Below, one piece after another: positions 43,327-53,919 of a DNA stretch of 64,000 nt. The notes below the pieces were generated by a model. The model worked only from the letters and a program-made list of their open reading frames with translations. It was not told where the DNA came from and did no database searches. The DNA is from JAWKTV01 sp041398905 (lineage in GTDB: Bacteria; Planctomycetota; Planctomycetia; Planctomycetales; Planctomycetaceae), in contig JAWKTV010000003.1 of assembly GCA_041398905.1 (NCBI GenBank), forward strand, positions 334,390-398,389. Reading direction: 5' to 3'. The position numbers were made by a program, and so were the translations under genes. The stretch's first letter is position 1. The number at the start of each line of letters is the position of its first letter.

Positions 43327-43842
43327 CTAGAACGGGACGTCTTCGTCGCTGAATCCGCCGCCCGAGTTGCTTGGGCCGTCGTCGTAATCGGCCGGCCCGC
43401 TGTCGTACGAGGTCTGACTGGGCGCCCGTCTTCCGTTGTCCGCCGCCGCCCCGCTGCCCTCCGCCCTGGTAGCCTCCGCCCCCTCCGCCTGCGCGCCACC
43501 CTGACCGCTGCCGAGCATCGTCATCGACTCGCCAACGACTCTCAGTTTCGACCGCTTCTTGCCAGTTTCTCGATCGTCCCAGGTATCGAGTTGCAACCGG
43601 CCGTCAATCAGGACCGACCGACCTTTGGAAAGGTACTCTCCAGCGACCTCCGCCTGACGTCCCCAGAGGGTGACGTCGACGAACGTCGTCTCTTCTTTCC
43701 GTTCGTTGGCGTTCTTGTCGAACCACTGGCGACTGACGGCCAAGCCGATTTCGCAGACGGCCGACCCGCCCGGAGTGTAACGCACTTCGGGGTCTCGGGT
43801 CAGATTTCCGACCAGAATCACCTTGTTGTAACTTGCCGCCAT
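43327..43842 (-). CDS. ssb: Single-stranded DNA-binding protein
   Basis: 171 residues from the ATG at 43842, which follows AGGGAG; an in-frame ATG 51 bp upstream is less likely. OB fold: SYNKVILVGNLTRDPEVRYT, ERKEETTFVDVTLWGRQAEV, YLSKGRSVLIDGRLQLDTWD. A Gly/Ala-rich linker leads to the acidic tip FSDEDVPF, which recruits replication and repair partners. Located between rpsF and rplI as in many bacteria. Confidence 0.97.
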   Translation of the reverse strand: MAASYNKVILVGNLTRDPEVRYTPGGSAVCEIGLAVSRQWFDKNANERKEETTFVDVTLWGRQAEVAGEYLSKGRSVLIDGRLQLDTWDDRETGKKRSKLRVVGESMTMLGSGQGGAQAEGAEATRAEGSGAAADNGRRAPSQTSYDSGPADYDDGPSNSGGGFSDEDVPF

Positions 43843-43943
43843 CGCTGACTCCCTGTGAGTGGTCCGCACTGTCTCGAATTGTCGAGTCGACACCCGCTCG
43901 CAGGTGCGCGAAGCTCGACCGATGCTCTGCGTTCCAACGTGTC

Positions 43944-44315
43944 TCAGGCGCTGGCTTCTTCGGTCGCTTCCGTCTCGCCTTCAGCGTGCGCCCGCAGTGA
44001 ATCGATCATCAGGTCGAACAGACGCTGCGGATGCTCGATGACCATCTGCCGCAGCACGATGTCGCTCAGCTTGCACAGCCGCGTCAGCTCCTGCACCTGC
44101 GAACCGTCCATCTTGAAGTAGGTCAGCAGGTGCAAACCCTTGCGCTGACCTTCGATCTCATACGGGAGCCGACCTTCCTGGAACGGGGTCAGGTGGACGA
44201 TGTCCGCACCGCAGCGCTCGAGGAGGTCGCGGACGACCTGCTCAGTCCCCTGGGGATCAATCGCCCACTTCCCGCTGTCGAGCAGGAACATGCATTCATA
44301 CAACTTAAGTGCCAA
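43944..44315 (-). CDS. rpsF: 30S ribosomal protein S6, TTG start
   Basis: 123 residues. The first possible start (GTG at 44330) lies in the sequence GTGAGGAGAA that itself forms the ribosome binding site; the TTG at 44315 is 7-8 nt beyond AGGAG and begins at the conserved ALKLYECMFLLDSGKW, so TTG is chosen. S6 features: PFQEGRLPYEIEGQRKGLHL, LTRLCKLSDIVLRQMVIEHP. First gene of rpsF-ssb-rplI, co-oriented with short gaps. Confidence 0.94.
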   Translation of the reverse strand: MALKLYECMFLLDSGKWAIDPQGTEQVVRDLLERCGADIVHLTPFQEGRLPYEIEGQRKGLHLLTYFKMDGSQVQELTRLCKLSDIVLRQMVIEHPQRLFDLMIDSLRAHAEGETEATEEASA

Positions 44316-44656
44316 CGGAATTCTCCTCACGTTATTTCAGTGGTTGGGACGAATCGCGAATTCTGACGTCCCGGTCTGGAAATTTCAACGACACGCGTCT
44401 CAATTCCGTACTCGCCCGCACTTCGAGAAGAACGCGACCTGCATCAACAGGTGTCGATTGGTGGTGCGAGTCCTGCTGAACGGCCCTGTCGGTTGTGGGA
44501 AGACTCTGCCGTCCGCGGTTGTGCCTGGCCGCCAGAGCGTCACAAGTGTCTACAATAAAGTGCGTTACGCTCAACACGGCAGTTCGCTCCCCGTCGCCAG
44601 GTGGCGAGCGGACGCTGGTTGGAAGCATCTCGAAGACGGCCGCGACCGGCGGACGG
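44316..44656 (-). promoter_or_regulatory. Upstream region of the rpsF operon, possible promoter
   Basis: 340 bp without a gene. On the minus strand TTGAGC (44569-44574) is 16 bp from TAGACA (44547-44552), a fair sigma-70 promoter shape; it would give a leader of about 220 nt, long enough for S6-type autoregulation, but no known leader motif was recognised. pth, common upstream of rpsF, is not present. Confidence 0.3.
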
Positions 44657-45679
<1,023 letters not shown>

Positions 45680-45726
45680 ACTGTTGGACAGGCGGACAGC
45701 GCTGGAGGATGGGTCTGGACTTCAAT

Positions 45727-45882
45727 GCAGGGAGACCCGGCTCGTCACGCTGGGTCAATGAACCGCGGGTGGCGGGGCCGCTCCGCGAAGGCGGAAGCCC
45801 CGACGTCGCACGCGTTCCCGACGGGGGGGCCTTCAGAGCGCCTCTGCCACCCGACCCACTCGGATTAAACAGGTCTCCCTGC
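45727..45882 (+). repeat. Dispersed palindromic repeat, copy B (complete, with terminal inverted repeats)
   Basis: It is bounded by GCAGGGAGACC (45727-45737) and GGTCTCCCTGC (45872-45882), a perfect 11-bp inverted repeat. Internal arms GGGTGGC / GCCACCC and GGAAGCCCC / GGGGGGCCTTC flank the core GACGTCGCACGCGTTCCC. It lies between the start of trpD and the glycosyltransferase-like gene, and partly inside an open frame continuous with the latter that is therefore not real coding sequence. Confidence 0.75.
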
Positions 45883-46017
45883 CGTTCAACGTCCGACTGT
45901 AGCTGGCTGCGCGGCTGGGGGCTACAGTGCCGACGATCCACGCAGCTCGTGCCGACGCGTCAGCAAACGGCACTCGCCCGCAGGACCGGCGGCCAAGCTT
46001 TCGGACGAATTGCCATC

Positions 46018-47934
46018 GTGACTGATCCTTTGTGTTCGACATCGTCGCGGAATCGCCACCGGCTCGCGTGGTCGATCTCCATTGGCGGCATCGCGGCGTT
46101 GTGCGCGGTGCTGGTCGCGCGGCAGTGGCTGGATCCCGCATCGCGGCAGTTCGCTTTGACCCGCAGCTTGAGTGGTCCGTCGGCTGACTGGCTGCCGTTT
46201 CTCTGCTGGCTGCTGCCGGTGCCATTGTTCGCGATGCTCCGCAGCCCTGTCCGCGTGGTCTCGGCAGAATCCTCGAACGATCCGCGATCCGCGAGCTTGA
46301 CGCGAAATTGGCTCGGCCCGATCGCCGTCGGTTTGATCGCGTTCGCCTTCAGTCACTTCGTGGGCCGCAGCTTTGTGTCGCAGGAGGGGAGCACGTTTCC
46401 GCCCGCCTATCACGACGAGTACAGCTATCGCTTGCAGACGGAGACGTTCGCGGCTGGCCGAACCTGGTTCCCCAGCTTGGAACCCCGGCCCGAACTGTTC
46501 GATCAGATGCACGTCCTCAACGAGGGGCGGTTCGCCAGCCGGTACTTTCCGGGTGTGGGGGCGTGGCTCCTGCCAGGGCTGGTGGCGGGCAACATCTGGC
46601 TCGCACAGCGAGTCGCACATGCCATCGCGGCGGCCCTGCTGGTGTGGTGCGGATGCGAGTTGCGGGACCAGCGCACAGGATTGATCGCCGGACTGCTGTT
46701 CGCGGTTTCGCCGGGACTGGCGACATTCAGCAACCTGCTGCTGGCCCATCATCCCACACTCGTCGGACTGACGCTGTTCGTCGCCACGTTTCTCTGCTGG
46801 CTGCGGACCGGCTCGCGTTGGATGCTGCTCCTGGCCGGCTGCGGACTGAGCTTCGCGATGCTGTGCCGACCCATGACGGCGGCCGGTTTCGCCCTGCCGT
46901 TTGGTGGAGCGTTCGCGTACTGGCTGGGGACCGGTCGGCTGGTGTCCGGCGAACTGGTGCCTGGCCAACTGGGAGCGAGACAGTGCGGCCGAGCATTGGC
47001 CGAACGGTCGACCGCGGCAATGGCGATGACGCTCCCGCTGCTCGCCGGATTCGCCATCCTGGGGTGGTACAACCACGCTATCACTGGTTCCGTCACCGAG
47101 TCACCGTATCAGCGATACACCGATATCTACACGCCCCGGCACGTCTACGGTTTCAACAATGTCGAGCGTGGCGAGCAGCGGCTCGGTCCGAAGGTGCTGG
47201 ACAACTACGACCGATGGGCGGAAAATCTGACTCCGGCCCTCGCGGCCCGTAATGTCGGCCAGCGACTCGTCTGGTCGCTCCGCTGGACACTCGGCATCGT
47301 CCTGCTCGGAATGGCCGGCATCTACTGGCTGATCGCCGCGGGGAAGACATTGCGAGACTCGTTACTCGCGCTCTCCATCCTCTCGCTGCACATCGCCCAC
47401 GTTCCCTACTGGTTTGAGGGCATCATGGGCTGGCACTACGTACTCGAGTCGGCACCGTGCTGGCTGCTGTTGTTCGCCGTCGTGACGTCGCGGCTCATCG
47501 ACCACTGGAACGCGACGGGCCAGTGGGGGCTGCGGCTGTGGTGGGGCGTTGGGCTGGTAATCGCCGTCACGGTCAATACCGTCAGTCTGCCGCTGAGTGC
47601 GACGCGGGATGGCGTGTGGTGGGCCTGGGAGGCCCGGCTCGATCAGGCGACACGGGAGCTGATCTTCGCACGAGGCCGGTACGCCTTTGTGGAAACGGAG
47701 GTCGACAGCCTTCGTGCCGGACAGTCCGCCGTGGTGCTGGTGCTCGCCGATCCCGCCGACCGCAGCCTCGACTACGTTCGCAATCGAGTCCCGCTGACTG
47801 GTCCGGTGCTGTGGGTGCGCGTGCCGGAGAATGAGCGGCAGCCGGACGACCTCGGGCGAATCGCGGCGTTGTTCCCCGACCGGGTCGTGCTGGTGCTGGA
47901 TGCCGCGCGGCTGGCGGTGCGTCGCTGGCCGTGA
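46018..47934 (+). CDS. Multi-pass membrane protein, GT-C glycosyltransferase-like
   Basis: About 638 residues from GTG at 46018; the frame extends further upstream but runs through repeat copy B, so the upstream part is rejected. About 11-13 membrane segments, e.g. SISIGGIAALCAVLVARQWL, then GPIAVGLIAFAFSHFVG, LLWCGC region and LALSILSLHIAHVPYWFEGI. The first large outside loop has AYHDEYSYRLQTETFAAGRT, a DE motif placed as in ArnT/PMT-type GT-C enzymes that use lipid-linked sugars. Further loops RYFPGVGAWLLPGLVAGNIW and PYQRYTDIYTPRHVYGFNNV. The soluble C-terminal part holds FARGRYAFVETEVDSLRAGQ. Substrate unknown; assignment rests on topology and the DE loop. Confidence 0.7.
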   Translation: MTDPLCSTSSRNRHRLAWSISIGGIAALCAVLVARQWLDPASRQFALTRSLSGPSADWLPFLCWLLPVPLFAMLRSPVRVVSAESSNDPRSASLTRNWLGPIAVGLIAFAFSHFVGRSFVSQEGSTFPPAYHDEYSYRLQTETFAAGRTWFPSLEPRPELFDQMHVLNEGRFASRYFPGVGAWLLPGLVAGNIWLAQRVAHAIAAALLVWCGCELRDQRTGLIAGLLFAVSPGLATFSNLLLAHHPTLVGLTLFVATFLCWLRTGSRWMLLLAGCGLSFAMLCRPMTAAGFALPFGGAFAYWLGTGRLVSGELVPGQLGARQCGRALAERSTAAMAMTLPLLAGFAILGWYNHAITGSVTESPYQRYTDIYTPRHVYGFNNVERGEQRLGPKVLDNYDRWAENLTPALAARNVGQRLVWSLRWTLGIVLLGMAGIYWLIAAGKTLRDSLLALSILSLHIAHVPYWFEGIMGWHYVLESAPCWLLLFAVVTSRLIDHWNATGQWGLRLWWGVGLVIAVTVNTVSLPLSATRDGVWWAWEARLDQATRELIFARGRYAFVETEVDSLRAGQSAVVLVLADPADRSLDYVRNRVPLTGPVLWVRVPENERQPDDLGRIAALFPDRVVLVLDAARLAVRRWP

Positions 47935-48029
47935 CGGGCGGCGAGTCACGCTGCTCGGTTGGCAGCGCTCGTCGATCACGCGACAATCAATCGACATCGC
48001 CTTACTTCTCTTTTTCGTTCGGTTCGACC

Positions 48030-49972
48030 ATGCCCAGACTGTTGAAGCTGCTCGCCTTGCTCTGCTGCTGCGCGTCGCAACTCACCGCGACACAGGCCCG
48101 TGCGGCGGACCGGCCAAACGTGCTTTGGATCACCTCCGAAGACAACGGCCCGCAACTTGGCTGTTATGGCGACGAATACGCCGTCACGCCCAACATCGAC
48201 GCCCTCGCCGCCAAGAGCTGCCGGTATCTGCACTGCTGGTCGAACGCCCCGGTCTGCGCCCCGGCCCGCACGACGATCATCACCGGGATGTACCCGACAT
48301 CGCTCGGGGCCGAGCATATGCGGTCGATGGTCAAGCTGCCGGAACACATTCGCCTCTACCCGCAATACCTGCGATCGATCGGCTACTACTGCACGAACAA
48401 CTCCAAGACCGACTACAACGTCGAGTCGGTCGAACAGGTGTGGGACGATTCCAGCAACCGCGCGCACTGGAAGAACCGGCCCGAAGGAACTCCCTTCTTC
48501 GCGGTGTTCAACCACACCATCAGCCACGAAAGCCAGATTCGTAACAAGATCGACGACGCCGACCGCATCCACGACCCCGCGAAGGTCCGCGTGCCGGCCT
48601 ATCACCCCGACACGCCCGAGGTCCGCAAGGATTGGGCTCAGTACTACGACCGCATCACCATGATGGACAAACTGGTCGGCAAGACGCTGCAGGAGCTTGA
48701 ACAGGCGGAACTGGCGGAGGACACGATCGTCTTCTACTACGGCGACCACGGCAGCGGCATGCCCCGCAGCAAGCGCATGCCCTACAACTCCGGCCTGCAC
48801 GTGCCGCTGCTGGTCCACATCCCCGAGAAGTGGAAAGTCCTCGCCACCCCCGACTGCGTGATGGGCGGGACCAGCGACCGGCTGGTCAGCTTCGTCGACC
48901 TTGCGCCGACGCTGCTGAGCCTGTGCGCCTGTGAAATCCCGACGCACATGCAGGGGCATGCCTTCCTTGGCCCGCAGGCGAGCGAGCCGCAACCGTACAT
49001 CTACGGCTTCCGCGGCCGGATGGATGAGCGGATCGACATGATGCGCTCCGTCACCGACGGCCGCTACGTCTACATCCGCAACTTCATGCCCCACCGCCCG
49101 TACGGCCAGCATGTCGACTACATGTTCCAAACGCCAACCACGCGGGTCTGGTACGAGATGTGGAAGAAGGGTGAACTCAGCGATGCCCAGTCGGCGTTCT
49201 GGGAGCCTAAACCGGCCGAAGAACTGTACGACCTGGCGAGCGACCCGGACGAGGTGGCGAACCTCGCCGCGCGGCCGGAGCAGCAGGAACGACTCAGAAC
49301 TCTTCGCGATGCTTGTGTCGGTCAAATGCGATCGACGCGCGACCTGGGCGTACTGCCCGAAGCCGAGCTTCACCGACTTGCGGCTGGCAAACCTCCCTTC
49401 TCGCTGGGTGACCAGCTCGCCACAACCGCCTATCCCCAAGGGGGCAAGGTCGGCACGCACGAAGGGGAGCGTGAGATGTCACTTCACAACTTCACAACGA
49501 TGATACTGCTGCGTCCACAGCCTGCGGACAGGGAACGCACGAACCTCGCCTGGATCACCGGTACCACTCCCGATCCCGTCGCCACCAGCCTGCGGCGATT
49601 CTGGATGCTGCTGCCGCTACTCTCGGCAGAGGCCCGGCTCGACCAGCCGAGCCTCGACGCGGCGCGCGGTTGCCTGGACGACGTCTCCCCCTCGGTTCGC
49701 ATTGTTGCCGCGGAGGCGCTCGCCCGGCACGGCGACGAAGACGACCTCGCCCTCGCACTGCCCGTGCTGCTCGACTACGCCAATGCCAGACGCATGGCGT
49801 CTACACCGCCGTCGCCGCCCTCAATGCGATCGACTACCTCGACCGCAAGGCGGCTTCGATCAAGGACGATGTGGCGAAGCTGCCGAAGAAAGACCCTGAT
49901 GCCGACGGCCGACTGTCGAGCTACTGCGACCGACTGATCGACAAGATTCTCAAGGATCTTGACGCGGAATGA
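48030..49972 (+). CDS. Sulfatase (arylsulfatase family), C-terminal frameshift
   Basis: The start at 48030 gives a signal peptide (LKLLALLCCCASQLTATQARA) and the mature start ADRPNVLWITSEDNGPQLGC with metal-binding acidic residues. The formylglycine motif is NAPVCAPARTTIITG (Cys-type C-x-P/A-x-R). Other sites: DTIVFYYGDHGSGMPRSKR and HVPLLVHIPEKW. The C-terminal quarter contains HEAT-like helices (LDAARGCLDDVSPSVRIVAA, EALARHGDEDDLALALPVLL). An indel near 49795 moves the frame to HGVYTAVAALNAIDYLDRKA, ending at 49972. Sulfatases, abundant in planctomycetes, desulfate algal polysaccharides; the specific substrate is not evident. Maturation needs an anaerobic or FGE-type enzyme elsewhere. Confidence 0.92.
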
Positions 49973-50079
49973 CATGGGATACCGTTTCCACAGTTGACGC
50001 GCGGCGGTATGACTGCCGGCTCAACATTATCGTTTGTCCCGTTGAGCCGGCGGTCCGACCGGCCCGTGGCAAGGGCCCA

Positions 50080-50865
50080 ATGACACACCGAACCTCACCA
50101 GCGCACATCGTGTTGACATCAATCGTTCCATCGCGTTCCATCGCCATCGCGACCACCGCGATCGCAATCGCATTCCTCGCCGGATGCGCCGAAACGACAT
50201 CGCCGACGCCCCCCGCGACCGCCGGCCATGAGCATGCTCACGAGCACGTCGAGCCGCAGGTTCCCTGGGCCGAGCAACTCGCCGCAGTGCGGGCGGGGAC
50301 TTCCGACCGCATCGAGACCTCCGACGACGTGACGCCCGAGCAATTCGCGGAACTCGCGACCGGCTGCGACGGACTGACGACGCTAAGGGTCGCCTTCCCC
50401 GAGGTGAACGCAGAGCGGCTGAGTGTCCTGCCTCAACTGGTCGGCCTCCAGCACCTGCTCATCAGTGGTCCGGTCGATGACGATGCACTGACCGTCATCG
50501 CCCGCTGCCCGACCCTCGAAATCCTGAACCTGCCCGATGGAACCTTCACGGATGCGGGCTTCGAGCAACTCAAGTCGCTGCCGCTATTGACGCTCCTGCG
50601 GATTGGCAGCCCGCAGGTGACCGATGCGGGGATCGCCGTGCTGCCCGAACTGCCAAACCTCCGGCAGTTGCACATCATCAACATTCCCATCACCGACGAT
50701 GGTCTCGACAGCATTCGGCAAGTCAAGCTGCTGCAGTCGTTCTATCTCGACGGCGGCGAATGCACGGACGAAGGACTCGGCTGCCTGCTCAAGGCCCGCG
50801 AAGACCTGCACATGCACGTCGATCAACTACACATCGGCGGCGACAAACACGCCCACTCGCACTAA
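50080..50865 (+). CDS. LRR lipoprotein with His-rich ends
   Basis: 261 residues from the ATG at 50080. A lipobox IAFLAGC gives a lipid-modified Cys, followed by TSPTPPATAGHEHAHEHVEP (His-rich). The body consists of LRR repeats (LTTLRVAFPEVNAERLSVLP, LEILNLPDGTFTDAGFEQLK, LTLLRIGSPQVTDAGIAVLP). The C-terminus is again His-rich (HMHVDQLHIGG ... HAHSH). The paired His clusters could bind Zn, Ni or Cu; this is inference. The frame continues upstream to 49969, overlapping the sulfatase end, but the lipoprotein signal fixes the start at 50080. Confidence 0.8.
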   Translation: MTHRTSPAHIVLTSIVPSRSIAIATTAIAIAFLAGCAETTSPTPPATAGHEHAHEHVEPQVPWAEQLAAVRAGTSDRIETSDDVTPEQFAELATGCDGLTTLRVAFPEVNAERLSVLPQLVGLQHLLISGPVDDDALTVIARCPTLEILNLPDGTFTDAGFEQLKSLPLLTLLRIGSPQVTDAGIAVLPELPNLRQLHIINIPITDDGLDSIRQVKLLQSFYLDGGECTDEGLGCLLKAREDLHMHVDQLHIGGDKHAHSH

Positions 50866-50880
50866 CCCGCAGAGCACTTC

Positions 50881-50975
50881 GTGGCGGGTGACGACCCCGC
50901 GGCAACGGAAGCCCCCGGCCGGGTGCCCCGGAGTGGGGAGGCTGGCGACGGGGAGGCCGGCGACGGGGAGCTTGG
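50881..50975 (+). repeat. Possible half copy of the palindromic repeat plus a short tandem repeat
   Basis: 50881-50920 has GTGGCGGG, CCCCG and GGAAGCCCCC in the order seen in copy A's left arm, without the right arm. It is followed by two units of GGC(T/C)GGCGACGGGGAG (about 50940-50972). It lies in the gap between the convergent LRR lipoprotein and speA genes. Confidence 0.4.
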
Positions 50976-50991
50976 GAAGTCAGTCCCGAGG

Positions 50992-52911
50992 TCAATCGAC
51001 CGGACCTTCCAGGTACGTGTAGCCCTGCAGGCTCTCTTCGTAGAACTTCATGATGCGGCCGGCGTCTTCGTGAGTGATGCGGTTCTCGCGAACGGCCAGC
51101 TCGACGGCCATTTGCAGGCGGTCGACCAACTCCTTGCCGTCGAACTGCACGTACTCCAGCACCTCGCGAACCGACTCCCCTTTGCAGACGGAGTCGAGCA
51201 GACCTCGCCGTTGTCGAGCAGGTCGACATGCACCGTGTGGTGTCGCCAAACAGGTTGTGCAAGTCGCCGAGGAAATCTCCTGGTAAGCTCCGATCAGGAA
51301 CGCGCCGAGGTAGTACGGCGAGTCGTTGAAGCGGTGCAGCTGGAGTGTCCGCTTGACGTCACGACGGTCGATGAACGTGTCGATCTTGCCGTCGGAATCG
51401 CAAGTGATGTCGCAAAGGACCGCGTGCCGGGTGGTGCTCGTTCAGGCGATGGATCGATCACCGAAGAGCTGCTTGATCGCCCAACTGTCGGGCATCGACT
51501 GGAACAGCGAGAAATTGCAGAAGTACGAGTCGGACAGCAGCCGGTCGAGGCCGCCCAGTTCTTCCGGGATGTATTCGAGATCCTTGACCATTCGGCGGAT
51601 CTTGTGACAGATCGCGAAGAAGAAGTCCTCCGCCATCACCCGCTGGTCCAGCGGCAGATAGCCCCCCGAGAAGAGGTTGATGGCCATGTCGAGCGCCTGC
51701 TGGGCGTCGTGAAAGCTCTCGAGCACGTTGCGGGGATTGACCTCGCGGTGCGTCATGGCGAGGTCATGCAGCGGCTGCTCGTACCCGTCGGGAATTTCGT
51801 TGGGGAGCGAGACGCCGTTGCCCTGTTCGCACACTCCGAGCGTGCCGAACACCAGCACGCTATGGAACGCCGCGACGGCGCGGCCGCTCTCGGTGATGAT
51901 GTGCGGGTGCGGAATCTGTTCGTCGTTGCAGACGGTCGCGATGTGGTAGACGACGTCGTTGGCGTACTCCTGCAGATTGTAGTTCATGCTCGACTCGAAG
52001 TTGGTCTGCGAGCCGTCGTAGTCGACCCCCAAACCGCCCCCGACATCGAGGAACTCCAGCCCCGCCCCACGCTTTCGCAGGTCGACGTAGACGCGAACCG
52101 CCTCGTTGACGGCCGCCTTGAGCATGCGAATGTTGGTGATCTGGCTGCCGAGGTGGAAGTGGAGCAGCTTGAAGCAGTCGGCCATGCCGCGGCGTTCCAG
52201 CTCCTCCAGTCCCTTGAGGATTTCACCGATCGTCAGCCCGAACTTGGAACGATAGCCCCCCGAAGCCTGCCAGCGACCGGAGCCACGGGAGGCGAGCTTG
52301 ACCCGCATGCCAATCTCCGGACGCACGCCAACCTTTTCGGCATACTTGAGAATCAGCTCGAGTTCGGTGAACTTCTCAACGACCGGGATGACCTTCCGCC
52401 CCAGTCGCTGGGCGAGCATCGCCATCTCGATGAACTCGTCATCCTTGAAGCCGTTGCAGACGATCGGCGTGCCGGGGTCGGTCATGGCGACGACGGCGAG
52501 CAGTTCCGGCTTGCTGCCCGCTTCCAGGCCGAAGCCGAACTCCCGGCCGTACTCGACGATCTTGCTGACGACTTCCTTCTGCTGGTTCACCTTGATCGGG
52601 TAAACGCAGCGGTACTTCCCCTTGTAATCGTTCTCGCTAATCGCCCGTGCGAAGGCGTCGTTGAGCGTGCGAAGCCGATGCTTCAGAATGCCGTTGAAGC
52701 GAACGAGAATCGGCAGGTCCAGTCCGCGCAGCCGCAACCGGTCGACCAGTTCCTTCAGATCGATGGAGCGGGCCGCATCCGCATCGGGATGCACCTGGAC
52801 GTTGCCGTCGTCGTCGATGGAGAAGTAGCCTTTACTCCAGCGATTGATGTCATACAGGTCGGCGGCGTCGGTGGTGCTCCAGGGAGCAGCGCGTTCTTCA
52901 GAATCGATCAT
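50992..52911 (-). CDS. speA: Biosynthetic arginine decarboxylase SpeA (frameshifted)
   Basis: PLP enzyme making agmatine for polyamine synthesis. The long frame gives DLYDINRWSKGYFSIDDDGN, YRCVYPIKVNQQKEVVSKIV (PLP lysine region), GFGLEAGSKPELLAVVA, LLHFHLGSQITNIRMLKAAV, LDVGGGLGVDYDGSQ and ITESGRAVAAFHSVLVFG. It breaks near 51450 (end SWAIKQLF). The remainder continues as ITCDSDGKIDTF in one frame and HVDLLDNGEV in another, then ESVREVLEYVQFDGKELVDR to YTYLEGPVD at 50992. At least two indels (about 51450 and 51225). Total of about 640 codons fits SpeA. Confidence 0.93.
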
Positions 52912-53135
52912 CGGCGGCTATCTGCTGGTCGGCGACGATAGGGGGGCGGGAAACGAATCGACCATTCTTGCAGTTGCGGTCGCAGGTGCAAGCGGTCGAG
53001 ACAAGAGATTTCGGGATTGCTATCGGCGGGAAGCCCGAACACGCCTCATCAGCGCCTCCCCCCGCGACCTCCCGGGCGGTTCGACAGTGCGTCGCGCCGC
53101 GCAACAGGCCGAACGCTCGCCGCTGCGATCGACAC

Positions 53136-53612
53136 TCAATGCGACGTGACCGTCGGCCAGTTGTGCGGACCTCGCAGCATCGGCTGCAGTTCCTGCACGA
53201 ACTCACGCACGTCGGTGAACTCGCGGTAGACCGATGCGAATCGCACGTAGGCGATCTGATCTACCTGCTTGAGCGCCTGCATGACCCGCTCGCCGATGAA
53301 CCCGGCGGGCACCTCGACCTCGAACGTTTCGTACACATCCATCTCCACGGTGGTGAGGATGCGTTCGACTTCTTCGTCGGGCACAGGACGCTTGTAGCAG
53401 GCCTTTTCGATGCCGCGCTTGACTTTCTCGCGATCGAACGGCTCGCGCAGGCCGTCTTTCTTCACCACCTTCAGCAGCGACTCGATTTTCTCGTATGTCG
53501 TGAACCGTCGCTCGCAGCCCAGACACTCCCGGCGACGGCGCACCGCGAAGTCCTGGCACGCGCGCGAGTCGATGACTTTCGTTTCACCCTCACGGCAGAA
53601 GGGGCACAACAT
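53136..53612 (-). CDS. nrdR: Transcriptional repressor NrdR
   Basis: 158 residues, intact. Zinc ribbon with CPFC (Cys3, Cys6) and CLGC (Cys30, Cys33), the linker VIDSRACQDFAVRRRRE and RRFTTYEKIE. ATP-cone domain: VVKKDGLREPFDREKVKRGI, and FIGERVMQALKQVDQIAYVR with FASVYREF. NrdR represses ribonucleotide reductase genes according to the ATP/dATP state. It lies between speA and the ABC exporter operon, same strand, with gaps of over 200 bp on both sides. Confidence 0.97.
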   Translation of the reverse strand: MLCPFCREGETKVIDSRACQDFAVRRRRECLGCERRFTTYEKIESLLKVVKKDGLREPFDREKVKRGIEKACYKRPVPDEEVERILTTVEMDVYETFEVEVPAGFIGERVMQALKQVDQIAYVRFASVYREFTDVREFVQELQPMLRGPHNWPTVTSH

Positions 53613-53728
53613 CGGTACATCTCCATTTGCAGGTCCTTCCCGGTCTGACAGTCCATCCCTGGCAGCACCCCGAAACCGCAGGATACACGAGCCGCCGGGG
53701 GGATGCCATCCGCCGTGATCATCGAAAC

Positions 53729-53855
53729 CAGGGAGACCCGGTGATTGACGCTGGGTGGTGTGGCGAAGGCGCTCCGCAGGAAGCCCCCTGTGGGAACGAC
53801 TGCAACGTCCGGGGGCTTCCGCTGTCGCGGGGCGCCCCTGTCACCCAGCCACATC
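53729..53855 (-). repeat. Dispersed palindromic repeat, copy C (opposite orientation of the core)
   Basis: Left end CAGGGAGACCCGG (53729-53741), then CGCTGGGTG, GGCGCTCCGC and AGGAAGCCCCC ... GGGGGCTTCCGCTG, closed by CACCCAGC. The loop, read on the minus strand, GGACGTTGCAGTCGTTCCCAC, matches the loops of copies A and B. It lies between nrdR and the ABC operon. No right-hand terminal repeat is visible. Confidence 0.7.
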
Positions 53856-53919
53856 AATCGCCAGGCGATCGCCCCTCGAGTTGCTTTGAGCGACGTCACC
53901 CGTTTTCAACCGTGCAGAA

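Noticed and set aside
45709..46017. N-terminal extension of the membrane glycosyltransferase-like gene
   Set aside because: The frame runs through repeat copy B and lacks similarity to membrane or signal sequence; GTG at 46018 is preferred.
47976..49460. 494-codon minus-strand frame
   Set aside because: Antisense to the sulfatase; no motifs.
50881..52941. 686-codon plus-strand frame
   Set aside because: Antisense to speA; its length reflects high GC and absence of stops on the complement.
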